A stretch of DNA of 34,296 nucleotides from a virus, in the IMG/VR virus record IMGVR_UViG_3300035689_000052, positions 1-34,296 of that record; one strand, given 5' to 3'. The notes under the pieces were generated by a model. That model ran no database searches and was not told the DNA's origin. It saw nothing but the letters and a program-made list of their open reading frames with translations. Positions within the stretch are counted from its first letter, which is position 1. Each line of letters starts with the position of its first letter. The position numbers and the translations under genes were made by a program. Of this stretch, positions 7,368-14,237 are shown one piece after another.

Positions 7368-7643
7368 TTAGATTTCAATCCAAGCAAGTGTGCTTTTTGC
7401 TTTTTCTATCGCTTCATTCCAGTTGGCTACCCAAGTAAAAGAAAAAGTATCAATGTCCTTGGCTTTAGGCTGTCCTGCATATCCTCTTGCAAAACAAAAC
7501 GAATTTTTATCCCTAGTGATTTTCATCCAGTTGTTTTGGCTGCGAACATATCTGACGTTGCGCTGAAGTTTGCACTTTGTAATAACCATTACATCCATTG
7601 CCACTTGGCAACGTGCTTCAAGTTCTTCACGTGCTGTTGTCAT
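7368..7643 (-). CDS. 91-residue hypothetical protein
   Basis: No family recognised. Mixed alpha/beta protein with aromatic residues (NSFCFARGYAG; DTFSFTWVANWNEAIEKAKS). The final stretch resembles the end of small phage single-domain proteins, but no function can be given. ATG 7643 follows GAGGGG. It is the first gene after the 303-base gap at 7644-7946, so it probably heads a transcription unit with the membrane peptide, recombinase and terL. Confidence 0.55.
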   Translation of the reverse strand: MTTAREELEARCQVAMDVMVITKCKLQRNVRYVRSQNNWMKITRDKNSFCFARGYAGQPKAKDIDTFSFTWVANWNEAIEKAKSTLAWIEI

Positions 7644-7669
7644 GTTGCTACCCCTCGTGTTGTGTCAGT

Positions 7670-7685
7670 GGTGTAAATGTACACC
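7670..7685. promoter_or_regulatory. Operator-like palindrome
   Basis: Perfect inverted repeat GGTGTA-AATG-TACACC centred about 35 bases upstream of ATG 7643, with two CGTTTAC direct repeats just beyond it (7687-7693 and 7706-7712). Position and symmetry suit binding of a dimeric repressor or activator at the start of the terL unit. No confident -35/-10 pair could be assigned. Confidence 0.4.
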
Positions 7686-7906
7686 GCGTTTACAGTCATG
7701 GGGGACGTTTACGCAAAAATTTTTTGGGTAGCCGACGAACGGATGAACGGTGATTGGGGGGGGTGGTGCGGAACGGTTGGCGCGTGAATCTTAACGGCTC
7801 ACGTTATGCAAGGCCCGTTATGCGAAGCATGAGTGGGCGCGTGTGGAGTGCCGCGCCTACGCCGCCCCCTCGAAATGCTACCGGGGGGGGTGTTGCGCGA
7901 ACGCGA

Positions 7907-7945
7907 CGTGTCGTAAACGCGACACGCGTTGCGTTAGAGCAACGC
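7907..7945 (-). terminator. Tandem hairpins just after terS (possible terminator or pac element)
   Basis: Two perfect seven-base-pair stems share base 7926: GCGTTGC/GCAACGC (7926-7945) and CGTGTCG/CGACACG (7907-7926), each with a six-base loop. The first begins two bases beyond the terS stop. There is no T-run, so intrinsic termination would be weak. A structural or protein-binding role is equally possible. Confidence 0.35.
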
Positions 7946-7946
7946 T

Positions 7947-8534
7947 TTACCCGTTGTGCGGCGCAACATCGATGGTTTTGTCATCGACGTTTACGGCGTT
8001 TACGGTTTCTCGGTATCGATTCGCCATCAGGTGCGCGTCAGTAATGTTCACCTGAACGTTCACTTGCGCCTTGTTCTCTCCATACGCTTGCTGGTTCCAC
8101 TTGCCAGCGAGCCATTGACGGTACTTCGATTGAATGTTCGCTAAGTTCGCCGTTTGTGGCGTTGCGTTATCGACAATCTCCAAACCTTGCTCGGCCAAAC
8201 GATGCGCGGCCAGCTCGCGTGCGTGCGCGAGGGCGCGGCTGCGCTCCGGCGCCTTTTCCGCCCACGCGTAAAATTCAATCGTTGTGACCTCCATTTCCTT
8301 GGCGATATGCGTAATCGGCTTACCGTCCGCGATCAACGCAAACACAGTTTCCGGCCCGCCAAATTGATGAACAATCTTGTTAACCCTCGCCGCTATATCG
8401 CGTTTGCGCTGATTGCTTAGACTATCCACCGCGCCACGCGCTTCACGCACCGCGCCTTCTTCGCTTTCCGCCTCACCAGTACCGCTCAAACGCGTCAGAT
8501 CGCCCTCAGTTCGATTTTCTGCTTCCATGTTCAC
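7947..8534 (-). CDS. terS: Terminase small subunit (TerS), Sf6/P22-type
   Basis: 195 residues. Acidic, disordered N-terminus (to about 45), then an HTH-like region (IADGKPITHIAKEMEVTTIE, FYAWAEKAPERSRALAHARE), a helical segment (LAEQGLEIVDNATPQTANLA, YRQWLAGKWNQQAYG) and a beta-rich tail (KAQVNVQVNI). This order matches Sf6/P22-like TerS, which form a ring, bind the pac site and feed DNA to TerL. GTG 8534 lies 7 nt after AAAGG; ATG 8528 is the alternative. It is separated from terL by about 1.3 kb holding two small genes and a serine recombinase. Confidence 0.8.
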   Translation of the reverse strand: MNMEAENRTEGDLTRLSGTGEAESEEGAVREARGAVDSLSNQRKRDIAARVNKIVHQFGGPETVFALIADGKPITHIAKEMEVTTIEFYAWAEKAPERSRALAHARELAAHRLAEQGLEIVDNATPQTANLANIQSKYRQWLAGKWNQQAYGENKAQVNVQVNITDAHLMANRYRETVNAVNVDDKTIDVAPHNG

Positions 8535-9194
8535 TCACTTACCTTTCGCTTGTTCCATCGCCTCTAACGCGCTTTTGCTCAACGCGTAAGCCTGTTCACT
8601 GCTTCCCTTGTACACCGGACCAATATCCTCTTCCGCCATAAGCGTCAACACCTCAGCACCAGGCATTGCCCGTTTAATGCTTACCGCCTGCGTAAAAAAC
8701 TCCTGCTGCAAGATGATCGCCACCTCATCCATCGTCCAGCAGTCGCACTCAGGTCTCATTGCCGCGTAGGCGTGGACAGTTGCCGGATCAGCGCAAATCG
8801 CAAACACGCTCCCGTCATCCCGCTGACCCTCCATAACGCTTACCGACAACGGTTGAGCGTTCATCGCTTTAGCTTCAGCCTCCAACACGTCAAACGCACG
8901 CATCATTCCGCCACACGCTGACCTGTACGCCTCAACGTCTCTCGCTTTCCGCGCATCTCTACACCGCCATAACTGCTTCCAAAACCGCAATCGCGTTTCC
9001 TCGCTCACAAGTTCCGCCAAACGATCTAATCCCCAAACCTTATCCGCCTCACGTTTCCTCTTCATCACACTGACCGCCACACTATTCATCGCCAACACAA
9101 TCAAATCATCCTCTTCAAAAGGATTCTTCAACCGATCCTCTGATCCGCCATACAAACCATCTCTTACCTTTCCGCGCTTATCTTTTGCCGCCAT
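8535..9194 (-). CDS. Conserved hypothetical protein upstream of terS
   Basis: 219 residues, no domain recognised. The first third is charged and helical (KNPFEEDDLIVLAMNSVAVS; RKREADKVWGLDRLAELVSE). The middle has VFAICADPATVHAYAAMRPE followed by CDCW, and the end is helical. The first gene after the repeat-rich 9195-9509 region, its stop lies three bases from the terS GTG, so it is likely co-expressed with the packaging genes and may assist packaging. ATG 9194 has AAAGGA about 10 nt upstream. Confidence 0.55.
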   Translation of the reverse strand: MAAKDKRGKVRDGLYGGSEDRLKNPFEEDDLIVLAMNSVAVSVMKRKREADKVWGLDRLAELVSEETRLRFWKQLWRCRDARKARDVEAYRSACGGMMRAFDVLEAEAKAMNAQPLSVSVMEGQRDDGSVFAICADPATVHAYAAMRPECDCWTMDEVAIILQQEFFTQAVSIKRAMPGAEVLTLMAEEDIGPVYKGSSEQAYALSKSALEAMEQAKGK

Positions 9195-9234
9195 AACCCA
9201 AATCCTTTCTCTTTACGCTTTCCACTTCAATCAC

Positions 9235-9508
9235 CGTCCGGAACATTTCAGCGTCCGAATTGTGTGTCTTTCAGACACACACACAATTCGGACGTTATGA
9301 AATTTTGTTCGATGGCGTTTTCGGACAACTAAGGACGCATTTTCGGACGCTTTTAGGACACTTAACATGACTTTAGGACGTTTCATTTCGGACGATTTGA
9401 TGCTTCAAAAATCACTTTCGGACACAATCCGGACGCTAACCCTGTTTTTGCCTACTTTTTAGGCATTTCTTGATGTTTTGGCGGCAAACCCGGACGCACT
9501 TTCGGACG
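9235..9508. repeat. Iteron-like array, 13 copies of a TTTCGGACG-type motif
   Basis: Exact TTTCGGACG at 9341, 9386 and 9500; TTTCGGACA at 9319 and 9416; variants at 9287 (A for first T), 9329 and 9372 (A in the core), 9352, 9428 and 9489; reversed copies at 9235 and 9252. Eleven point one way, two the other. GGAC cores on the plus strand fall at 9290, 9323, 9333, 9345, 9356, 9376, 9390, 9420, 9431, 9492 and 9504, so steps are 33, 10, 12, 11, 20, 14, 30, 11, 61 and 12: mostly near whole helical turns. Confidence 0.75.
9252..9294. repeat. Long inverted repeat with iteron arms
   Basis: Bases 9252-9267 pair perfectly with 9279-9294 (16 pairs) around an 11-base loop. The inner GT/CA tract allows an alternative register with a three-base loop and a four-base bulge. 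The outer arms are two opposed copies of the repeat motif (CGTCCGAA / TTCGGACG). No T-run follows on either strand, so it is not a standard terminator. Confidence 0.8.
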
Positions 9509-9509
9509 C

Positions 9510-11573
9510 CTAAAAACCTTCTTCGTTAATCGGTTTGATCCACACTAGATCGTTTCTTATGGCGGCAAACTCAAGCTCAACTAATTTGTCCTTCACTTCC
9601 TTCCAACGCTTCCTCTTATCGCTTTCCTCCACATCGTTCCCTAGCCTGGCGTACACCTCATCCCGCCAACGCTCTAACGTCACCACGCGATGGCGTTCAC
9701 CCTGAACAATCTGGTATTGCCCTTCCGTCTTCACAATATGGCGGAGCGCTTCCCTGCCCATCGACTGATGCTTACCGCGTCCTGAGTTCGGCTTTGCGTT
9801 TTGTGGCGGTCTAAAGCCAACGCCATCGGGTAACTCACCCTCGAAAGGTTTGACCACTAGCGTATTGGCTAAGTCATCCTCGAATCCCAGGTTGAGCTTG
9901 GCGGCTGATGTTTCGTTCGTTTCCTGCTGATCAAAGTTCACTGATTCCATCGAGAAATGAATCTCCACACCGTCCTTGCCATCCTTTTGCTTCGTCACTT
10001 TGAGCGTGCCTGACATTTGATCGGTATGGCGGGTAATCTCAATCTGCGTGTCCACAGCACCTAAAAAGCTAGAGTGACCGCGTAGACCTAATGAGGCGTC
10101 CTTACCTGAATGGTGGACAACTAAGAGCGCTGCGCCAGTGGCTTCCTGCAAGCGTCCACAATTGCTGATGAAACTGCCCATGTCCTCTGACGCGTTCTCG
10201 TTGCCGCCGCCAAAGGCGCGGGCTAAGGTGTCAATGATGATCAATTTCGGACGCTGGATTTCGGACGCTCGTATGGCGGCTATCAAGTCAGCAAAATCCT
10301 GATCTGATGATCGTAGGTTAACTTGCGACCTGATCACGCCAACGGGTATGTCCTTGAGTTCATACGCGTGGCGTAAACCAGAAATCCTTGTCCCAATACC
10401 GCCATGGCCTTCGCCTGCGATGTATAAGACCTCACCGGCTTGCGGCACTTCGTGCGCCAGCCACGAATCCCCACTAGCGATCATGGCGGCTAAGTGCAGC
10501 GCGATAAACGATTTGAACGTGCCTGGTGGGCCATAGAGCGCCATGAATCCCTTCTCCGGGACAATCCTATCCACCAACCACTTAACAGGCTCATCCTTCG
10601 CGTCACGCCACATCTCAACCCTGTAGCGTTGCGCTTCCTGCGCTTCAACAACTTCGGCAAACGGTTCCTTCTCCGGCACAACGGATTCGGGTTCCGTCTC
10701 TGCTTTCTCATCAATCACTAGTCGTTGTGGCGGCACAACGTCCTCGAAATCCTCAATCACTTTAGCGTCGGCAACGCGCCTGGCGAATTCCTCAAATGTG
10801 AACCCTCGCCCGATAAACTCTTCAGCGTCATCGCCAATCGCTGACTCGTCATCGGCTAAATCAACCACCTTGATCGCTTGCGCTACACCTTGCAAGTCCC
10901 TAACGACACGTTTGGCGTACTTCCAGCCAGGTCTATCGTTATCGGGTAGAACTACTACCAATCGACCATGAAACCATGGCGTGATGGCGGCAGGCCACTC
11001 GCTCGACCCCGCGTGCGCCGATATGGCGACCACATCGAACATGCCAACCAAAAACTCTGCGGCCTTTTCGCCCTCGGTCACGAATACCGGCGCCATGGGT
11101 CTTGCGATCATGAGCGGTAAGCCGAACGGTATGGGCGTCCAGTTGCGGATCGTTGGTACGCGCTCGCCATTGATAAGGTGATATTGGCGGTACGTCTTAC
11201 CGCCACCTTCAACGTCATACCTGACTTTTTGTGCCGTGACTTCACCGTTCTCATCGATGTAGTCCCACGCCATCACTTCTTTCATCGTTGGCGGCACAAT
11301 CGGCCTAATACCCGATAACGGATCACGCGCAACTAATGGGCGGTTCCAGTTCAGCGAATTAGGCAAGTGCGGCTTGATGGCGGCAAACACATCCTCCTGA
11401 TCGCACCCGCCAAAGCACTTAAAGAGAAACTTCTCACCGACTTGCGTAATCGCCAATGATGGATGCCGATCACCCTTGCCATTACCATGCCCAGGTACCG
11501 GGCAAGACGCAAGCCACCCCCTCTTGTAACGCTTGGCGTTACCAAGCGCTGCGGCTAATAGTTCTGCGTTCAT
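9510..11573 (-). CDS. Primase-helicase: Zn finger, TOPRIM and RepA-like RecA ATPase
   Basis: 687 residues. Order: zinc-binding C24-x4-H29 ... C53-x3-C57 (ASCPVPGHG, FKCFGGC); TOPRIM with VTEGEKAAEFL (166-170 acids) and LPDND (211-213); an acidic linker (about 275-315); a RecA/AAA_25 motor with Walker A GPPGTFKS (348-355), Walker B LIIID (444-448) and VVHHSGKD (485-492); then a helical C-terminal region. Known families with this architecture prime and unwind phage DNA (T7 gp4 and P4/RepA-like lineages). It should be the main replication protein. The stop at 9510 abuts the iteron array. ATG 11573 overlaps the upstream stop as ATGA. Confidence 0.9.
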   Translation of the reverse strand: MNAELLAAALGNAKRYKRGWLASCPVPGHGNGKGDRHPSLAITQVGEKFLFKCFGGCDQEDVFAAIKPHLPNSLNWNRPLVARDPLSGIRPIVPPTMKEVMAWDYIDENGEVTAQKVRYDVEGGGKTYRQYHLINGERVPTIRNWTPIPFGLPLMIARPMAPVFVTEGEKAAEFLVGMFDVVAISAHAGSSEWPAAITPWFHGRLVVVLPDNDRPGWKYAKRVVRDLQGVAQAIKVVDLADDESAIGDDAEEFIGRGFTFEEFARRVADAKVIEDFEDVVPPQRLVIDEKAETEPESVVPEKEPFAEVVEAQEAQRYRVEMWRDAKDEPVKWLVDRIVPEKGFMALYGPPGTFKSFIALHLAAMIASGDSWLAHEVPQAGEVLYIAGEGHGGIGTRISGLRHAYELKDIPVGVIRSQVNLRSSDQDFADLIAAIRASEIQRPKLIIIDTLARAFGGGNENASEDMGSFISNCGRLQEATGAALLVVHHSGKDASLGLRGHSSFLGAVDTQIEITRHTDQMSGTLKVTKQKDGKDGVEIHFSMESVNFDQQETNETSAAKLNLGFEDDLANTLVVKPFEGELPDGVGFRPPQNAKPNSGRGKHQSMGREALRHIVKTEGQYQIVQGERHRVVTLERWRDEVYARLGNDVEESDKRKRWKEVKDKLVELEFAAIRNDLVWIKPINEEGF
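10245..10267. repeat. Two further TTTCGGACG copies inside the primase-helicase gene
   Basis: Two exact copies 14 bases apart (10245-10253 and 10259-10267), same orientation as the main array, about 750 bases away. They lie in the codons just before Walker B, so chance codon use is possible. Confidence 0.6.
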
Positions 11574-12226
11574 CTAGGCGCCGCCGGATTGCCTTGCAGC
11601 ACAATGCCTTCGTGCTTTGGTCCTTTGAAGTCATGGCGGACAATGGACCCCGCTGAAATCTTCACGCGATTGGCGATTTGCTTACCCGGAAGCACATAAG
11701 ATCCAATACCCATGATCACCGCCACGCCAATCACGCAATCGCCGCACACTTCCGTATTCGGAAACATCGTTGTCCATCCATGAATCACCGAGTCATGCCC
11801 AACCGTTGCGTTCGTATTCATAAATACAAAATCGTTAATCCAGGCATCCGCCGTAACGATCACTTGCGGTGCTAACACGCACCCTTTGCCAATGCGAGCG
11901 TATGGCGAGACCGTGGCAGTGCGGTGGATATACGTCCCCCATCTTTCCTCGTTCTCAACAACAATCGCTTGCTTTGCATCGGGGTCCGCCACAGCAAGCA
12001 AGAATTCAGCACCAGGAAACGCGCCCTCTCGGATGCTTTCCACCACGGGATACTTGGCGGCATAGCGCTTGCTGTTAAACGGTTGCGTTGAAACCACGCA
12101 CACAATCTCGTGCGTACCTTCCTCCTCGATGTAGCCAATCAATTCCTTGGCAAGCCCTCCTGAACCAAAGATGACGTACTGGTTTTTGCGCTTTGCCTTT
12201 TGATACATGTTGTGATCGCCGCTCAT
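11570..12226 (-). CDS. NeuD/PglD-family sugar acyltransferase (left-handed beta-helix)
   Basis: 218 residues. An N-terminal Rossmann-like half (YVIFGSGGLAKELIGYIEEE, residues 17-36; FLLAVADPDAKQAIV) binds the nucleotide sugar. The C-terminal half has hexapeptide repeats of a left-handed beta-helix (HRTATVSPYARIGKGCVLAP, NTNATVGHDSVIHGWTTMFP, VAVIMGIGSYVLPG) ending GIVLQGNPA. This is the layout of NeuD/PglD enzymes, which acetylate sialic acid or 4-amino sugars from acetyl-CoA. A catalytic-type His is present in GHDSVIH. Located between the primase-helicase and a DegT-like aminotransferase further up, it could N-acylate the aminosugar. ATG 12226 follows GGGAGA. Confidence 0.85.
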   Translation of the reverse strand: MSGDHNMYQKAKRKNQYVIFGSGGLAKELIGYIEEEGTHEIVCVVSTQPFNSKRYAAKYPVVESIREGAFPGAEFLLAVADPDAKQAIVVENEERWGTYIHRTATVSPYARIGKGCVLAPQVIVTADAWINDFVFMNTNATVGHDSVIHGWTTMFPNTEVCGDCVIGVAVIMGIGSYVLPGKQIANRVKISAGSIVRHDFKGPKHEGIVLQGNPAAPR

Positions 12227-12591
12227 GTGTTCTTCTCCCTTAGCTTGGCTTCGATGGCTTTACCGAATGCTTTGATACCGTAATTACTGCCATGCTGATA
12301 AAGATACTTATCTGCATAGTCATGTATCTCCTCATCCGTCAGCCCAACCCATTCAGCAGCCTTTGGTGGTGCGGTGTAGATGGTCTGCCAATTAACTTCC
12401 TTTGAAGTACCAATTTGGCTCGTGTCGTTGGCATAAACCCATCCATCGGCAACAGTCCAACACACCGGCTCTTGCTCTGTCTCCAGTGCTTGGCGCAGGG
12501 CTTTAACGGCATCGTCAAACATTTGAACGCTGCTTTTGCTTTGGTACAACTCCAGCGCTTCTAGCGCCACCTGCATAGCTTTTCTGCTCAT
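12223..12591 (-). CDS. Conserved phage hypothetical protein (MSRKAMQVALEALE type)
   Basis: 122 residues. Starts MSRKAMQVALEALELYQS, followed by DAVKALRQALETEQEPVCW, an opening I know from many small phage proteins without a known function; the C-terminal half (EEIHDYADKYLY, FGKAIEAKLREKN) is helical. The last codons also supply the ribosome site (GGGAGA) for the acyltransferase. The N-terminus and C-terminus are mirrored by the 36-residue gene at 12871-12981. ATG 12591 follows AGGAGAG and overlaps the upstream stop. Confidence 0.65.
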   Translation of the reverse strand: MSRKAMQVALEALELYQSKSSVQMFDDAVKALRQALETEQEPVCWTVADGWVYANDTSQIGTSKEVNWQTIYTAPPKAAEWVGLTDEEIHDYADKYLYQHGSNYGIKAFGKAIEAKLREKNT

Positions 12592-12878
12592 GATTTCTCT
12601 CCTGTTGCCTTGGCGATGGCAGCGCTGGCTTGATCGATTAGCGCCAAGTAATGGCCGTGTTCCGGGAGCCGTGCAATGCGTTCTGCAAGCGCCAGCAGAT
12701 CGGGAGCGGCGGCGATCAGGCGAGCGTTGGCTTCTGATTCAATTGCACCGTAGCGTCCTTCTTCATCTTGCGTTCCCACGATGAATCCTTCTTTCGGTGC
12801 GTAGACCGTGAAGCCTTGACGGACTGCTGGATCAACAACCCACGGCCCCGGTGTGTGTTTCATAGCTTCTCTATCCAT
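12588..12878 (-). CDS. Conserved small phage protein (HTPGPW / ANARLIAAAPDLL family)
   Basis: 96 residues. MKHTPGPWVVDPAVRQG at the N-terminus and SEANARLIAAAPDLLALAER at residues 51-70 are the signature of a very common accessory protein of phages and prophages; its function is unknown. ATG 12878 is chosen because AAGGAGAAG lies 5 nt upstream and HTPGPW is normally close to the N-terminus. A longer frame to 12974 exists but only adds sequence that belongs to the overlapping 36-residue gene. Confidence 0.75.
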   Translation of the reverse strand: MDREAMKHTPGPWVVDPAVRQGFTVYAPKEGFIVGTQDEEGRYGAIESEANARLIAAAPDLLALAERIARLPEHGHYLALIDQASAAIAKATGEKS

Positions 12879-12981
12879 GATTCTTCTCCTTGAGTTTGGC
12901 TTCGACTTTACGGAGCAATACATAGGCATACCGTTTAAACCGAGCAACCAGCAGCGCCATCTGCATAGCTTCACGGCTCAT
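12871..12981 (-). CDS. 36-residue collapsed paralogue of the 122-residue protein
   Basis: ATG 12981 overlaps the aminotransferase stop as ATGA and the TAG ends at 12871, overlapping the next gene. The product begins MSREAMQMAL and ends VEAKLKEKNHG, matching the start (MSRKAMQVAL) and end (IEAKLREKNT) of the 122-residue protein at 12223-12591, with the middle absent. The codons at the end carry the AAGGAGAA ribosome site of the next gene, just as the longer copy does for its neighbour. It looks like a duplicate that lost about 85 codons in frame. Confidence 0.6.
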   Translation of the reverse strand: MSREAMQMALLVARFKRYAYVLLRKVEAKLKEKNHG

Positions 12982-13619
12982 TTGTCACTCCCAAACGCGT
13001 AAACAGGAAACTTGGATAAATCCGGATAGCTCATCTCAATATCCTCCATGACCTTTGGCGATCCATCACGATCCCAAAACTGATTCATGAGCAACAGACC
13101 ACGCGCTGCTACATCCGGCATCATGTAAAAGTTCCAGCCGATCATGTCGAAATGATCGTCGTGATAGGAACACTCGCGCCGCCCGCTGAAACGCGCCCGC
13201 TTGAACCACAGCATGGCGGCATAGTCATCAGTAAGAATCGCACCGCCCTTGCCTAGCTTTAGGTGCTTATAAGGCCCGGTGAACGACACGCACATGTGCG
13301 AGCCTTTGATATACATGTTGGTGGTAAACGATAGCGCAGCATCCCACACACGCGTCGGTGCTAATTGATACGCGCCCTTAATTGTTCTTCCTTCAACCGG
13401 ATAAAAGTCAACCTTCGCACCGGCATGAATCACTTCGCAAGGCACGCCTGGGTAAGTTCTTGCGGGCAACCTGATCGTCGTTCCCGCCACACGTTCATAG
13501 GTCAGCGCTAAGAACAATGCGTTGCAGCAGTTATCGACCGCCACACAGTATGGTGCGCCTGTGTACTCAGCAACCTTTTCTTCAAACGATTCCGTTATTT
13601 TGTAAACGCCCTCTGCCAT
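12978..13619 (-). CDS. Short DegT/DnrJ-like PLP-dependent sugar aminotransferase
   Basis: 213 residues. Has CVAVDNCCNALFLALTY (PLP phosphate-binding region), TIRLPARTYPGVPCEVIHAG, WDAALSF with D93 expected to contact the PLP ring nitrogen, and SFTGPYKHLKLGKGGAILTD with K118 as the Schiff-base lysine. The family converts 4- or 3-keto nucleotide sugars to amino sugars. Typical members have about 370 residues; here most of the C-terminal small domain is missing although the frame is clean. It may be a minimal enzyme, need a partner, or be decaying. ATG 13619 follows AAGGGGATG. Confidence 0.78.
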   Translation of the reverse strand: MAEGVYKITESFEEKVAEYTGAPYCVAVDNCCNALFLALTYERVAGTTIRLPARTYPGVPCEVIHAGAKVDFYPVEGRTIKGAYQLAPTRVWDAALSFTTNMYIKGSHMCVSFTGPYKHLKLGKGGAILTDDYAAMLWFKRARFSGRRECSYHDDHFDMIGWNFYMMPDVAARGLLLMNQFWDRDGSPKVMEDIEMSYPDLSKFPVYAFGSDK

Positions 13620-13639
13620 ATCATCCCCTTGAGAGTCAA

Positions 13640-13667
13640 AAAATCCCGGCCTAAAAAGACCGGGTTT
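13640..13667 (-). terminator. Intrinsic terminator after the SSB-like gene
   Basis: On the minus strand CCCGG, a ten-base loop with a T5 tract, then CCGGG and a T6 run. The stem lies 19 bases after the stop at 13685. A T4 run after the stem on the plus strand makes it partly bidirectional. It would reduce read-through into the aminotransferase, which then depends on partial read-through or its own promoter. Confidence 0.7.
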
Positions 13668-13684
13668 TGTGAATAAGTGATTAC

Positions 13685-14221
13685 TTAAAACTCTTCACCT
13701 TTTGCGGGCGCAGGTGCCACCGGTTCCGGCGCAGCAACAGGCGCACTGCCTGCATCATCCGCTGGCCTCGGTGCCCAACCCGTGATATTCCACTTAGGCT
13801 TGCGCGTGTTGCCTTTGCCAACCTTCATGGCCTCAGCGCCCACATACTCGATGATCGGCAACTTGCCAGCGTTCGCATTGCGATTTTTGGCGGCTGCCGT
13901 GTAAAGTGCTTCCAGCCCCATGTTTGGCCCTGCGCCATTGCTTGACCACTCGACCCATCCCATCTCGCGGCTAAAGAAACGCACAACGAACCCGCGCTTA
14001 TGCGCATCGCTTGGCTTCGGTCCTTGCCTGCCTAACTCTTGATCGGGTTGCCAATCACGCACACCGGCTTCAAGTAACAGCCAACCCGTTTGCACGTTAT
14101 CAATGTCAAACAACATTTTTTTTAATTGGATTTCCTGCCCCGTCTTGTCGCTCCACATATTCATGGACGGCGAAAAACGAATGTAGGGAAGTCCTGATCC
14201 ACCACCTGTAAGTCCTAGCAT
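13685..14221 (-). CDS. Probable single-stranded DNA-binding protein
   Basis: 178 residues. An OB-type mixed beta core seems likely (YIRFSPSMNMWSDKTGQEI; GWLLLEAGVRDWQPDQELG; GFVVRFFSREMGWVEWSSNG). A Pro/Ala-rich flexible tail (about 152-174) ends in an acidic and aromatic tip, KGEEF. Such a tail is typical of phage SSBs that recruit partners. It precedes nothing but a terminator and follows a Cas4/RecB-like exonuclease, a usual pairing of recombination genes. No family is certain by eye. ATG 14221 has AGGAAA about 10 nt upstream. Confidence 0.5.
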   Translation of the reverse strand: MLGLTGGGSGLPYIRFSPSMNMWSDKTGQEIQLKKMLFDIDNVQTGWLLLEAGVRDWQPDQELGRQGPKPSDAHKRGFVVRFFSREMGWVEWSSNGAGPNMGLEALYTAAAKNRNANAGKLPIIEYVGAEAMKVGKGNTRKPKWNITGWAPRPADDAGSAPVAAPEPVAPAPAKGEEF

Positions 14222-14237
14222 GTCAAAGTTTCCTATT

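Larger units (their letters stand above)
7644..7946. other. 303-base gene-free region between terS and the terL unit
   Basis: No credible gene on either strand. It holds, in transcription order, two back-to-back hairpins (7907-7945), an eight-G run at 7883-7890, a second eight-G run at 7756-7763, an A5T5 palindrome near 7715-7724, repeated CGTTTAC motifs and the 7670-7685 palindrome. It may carry the end of the terS transcript, a promoter for the terL unit and perhaps the packaging start (pac) site (inference). Confidence 0.5.
9195..9509. other. 315-base gene-free region, candidate replication origin
   Basis: No coding frame is credible here. The stretch lies between the primase-helicase gene and the packaging genes and is filled with short repeats built on (T)TTCGGACG, with a 16-base-pair inverted repeat at one end and an AT-rich middle (9399-9419, 9440-9480). 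A weak hairpin (9450-9464) has no T-run. Iteron-type repeats plus a hairpin plus AT-rich DNA beside a replication protein suggest an origin. Operators for an upstream regulator are the main alternative. Confidence 0.5.

Noticed and set aside
7754-8044. Plus-strand frame of about 96 codons in the terS-terL gap
   Set aside because: Overlaps terS antisense, composition is Arg-rich shadow-like, no family and no supporting neighbours on that strand.
9450-9464. Hairpin GCCTA/TAGGC as terminator of the primase-helicase transcript
   Set aside because: Only five base pairs and followed by A residues, not T, on the transcribed strand.
9235-9508. CRISPR array
   Set aside because: Repeat unit is only about 9 bases, spacing is irregular and no spacers or cas genes exist; the Cas4-like nuclease belongs to the phage DUF2800 type.
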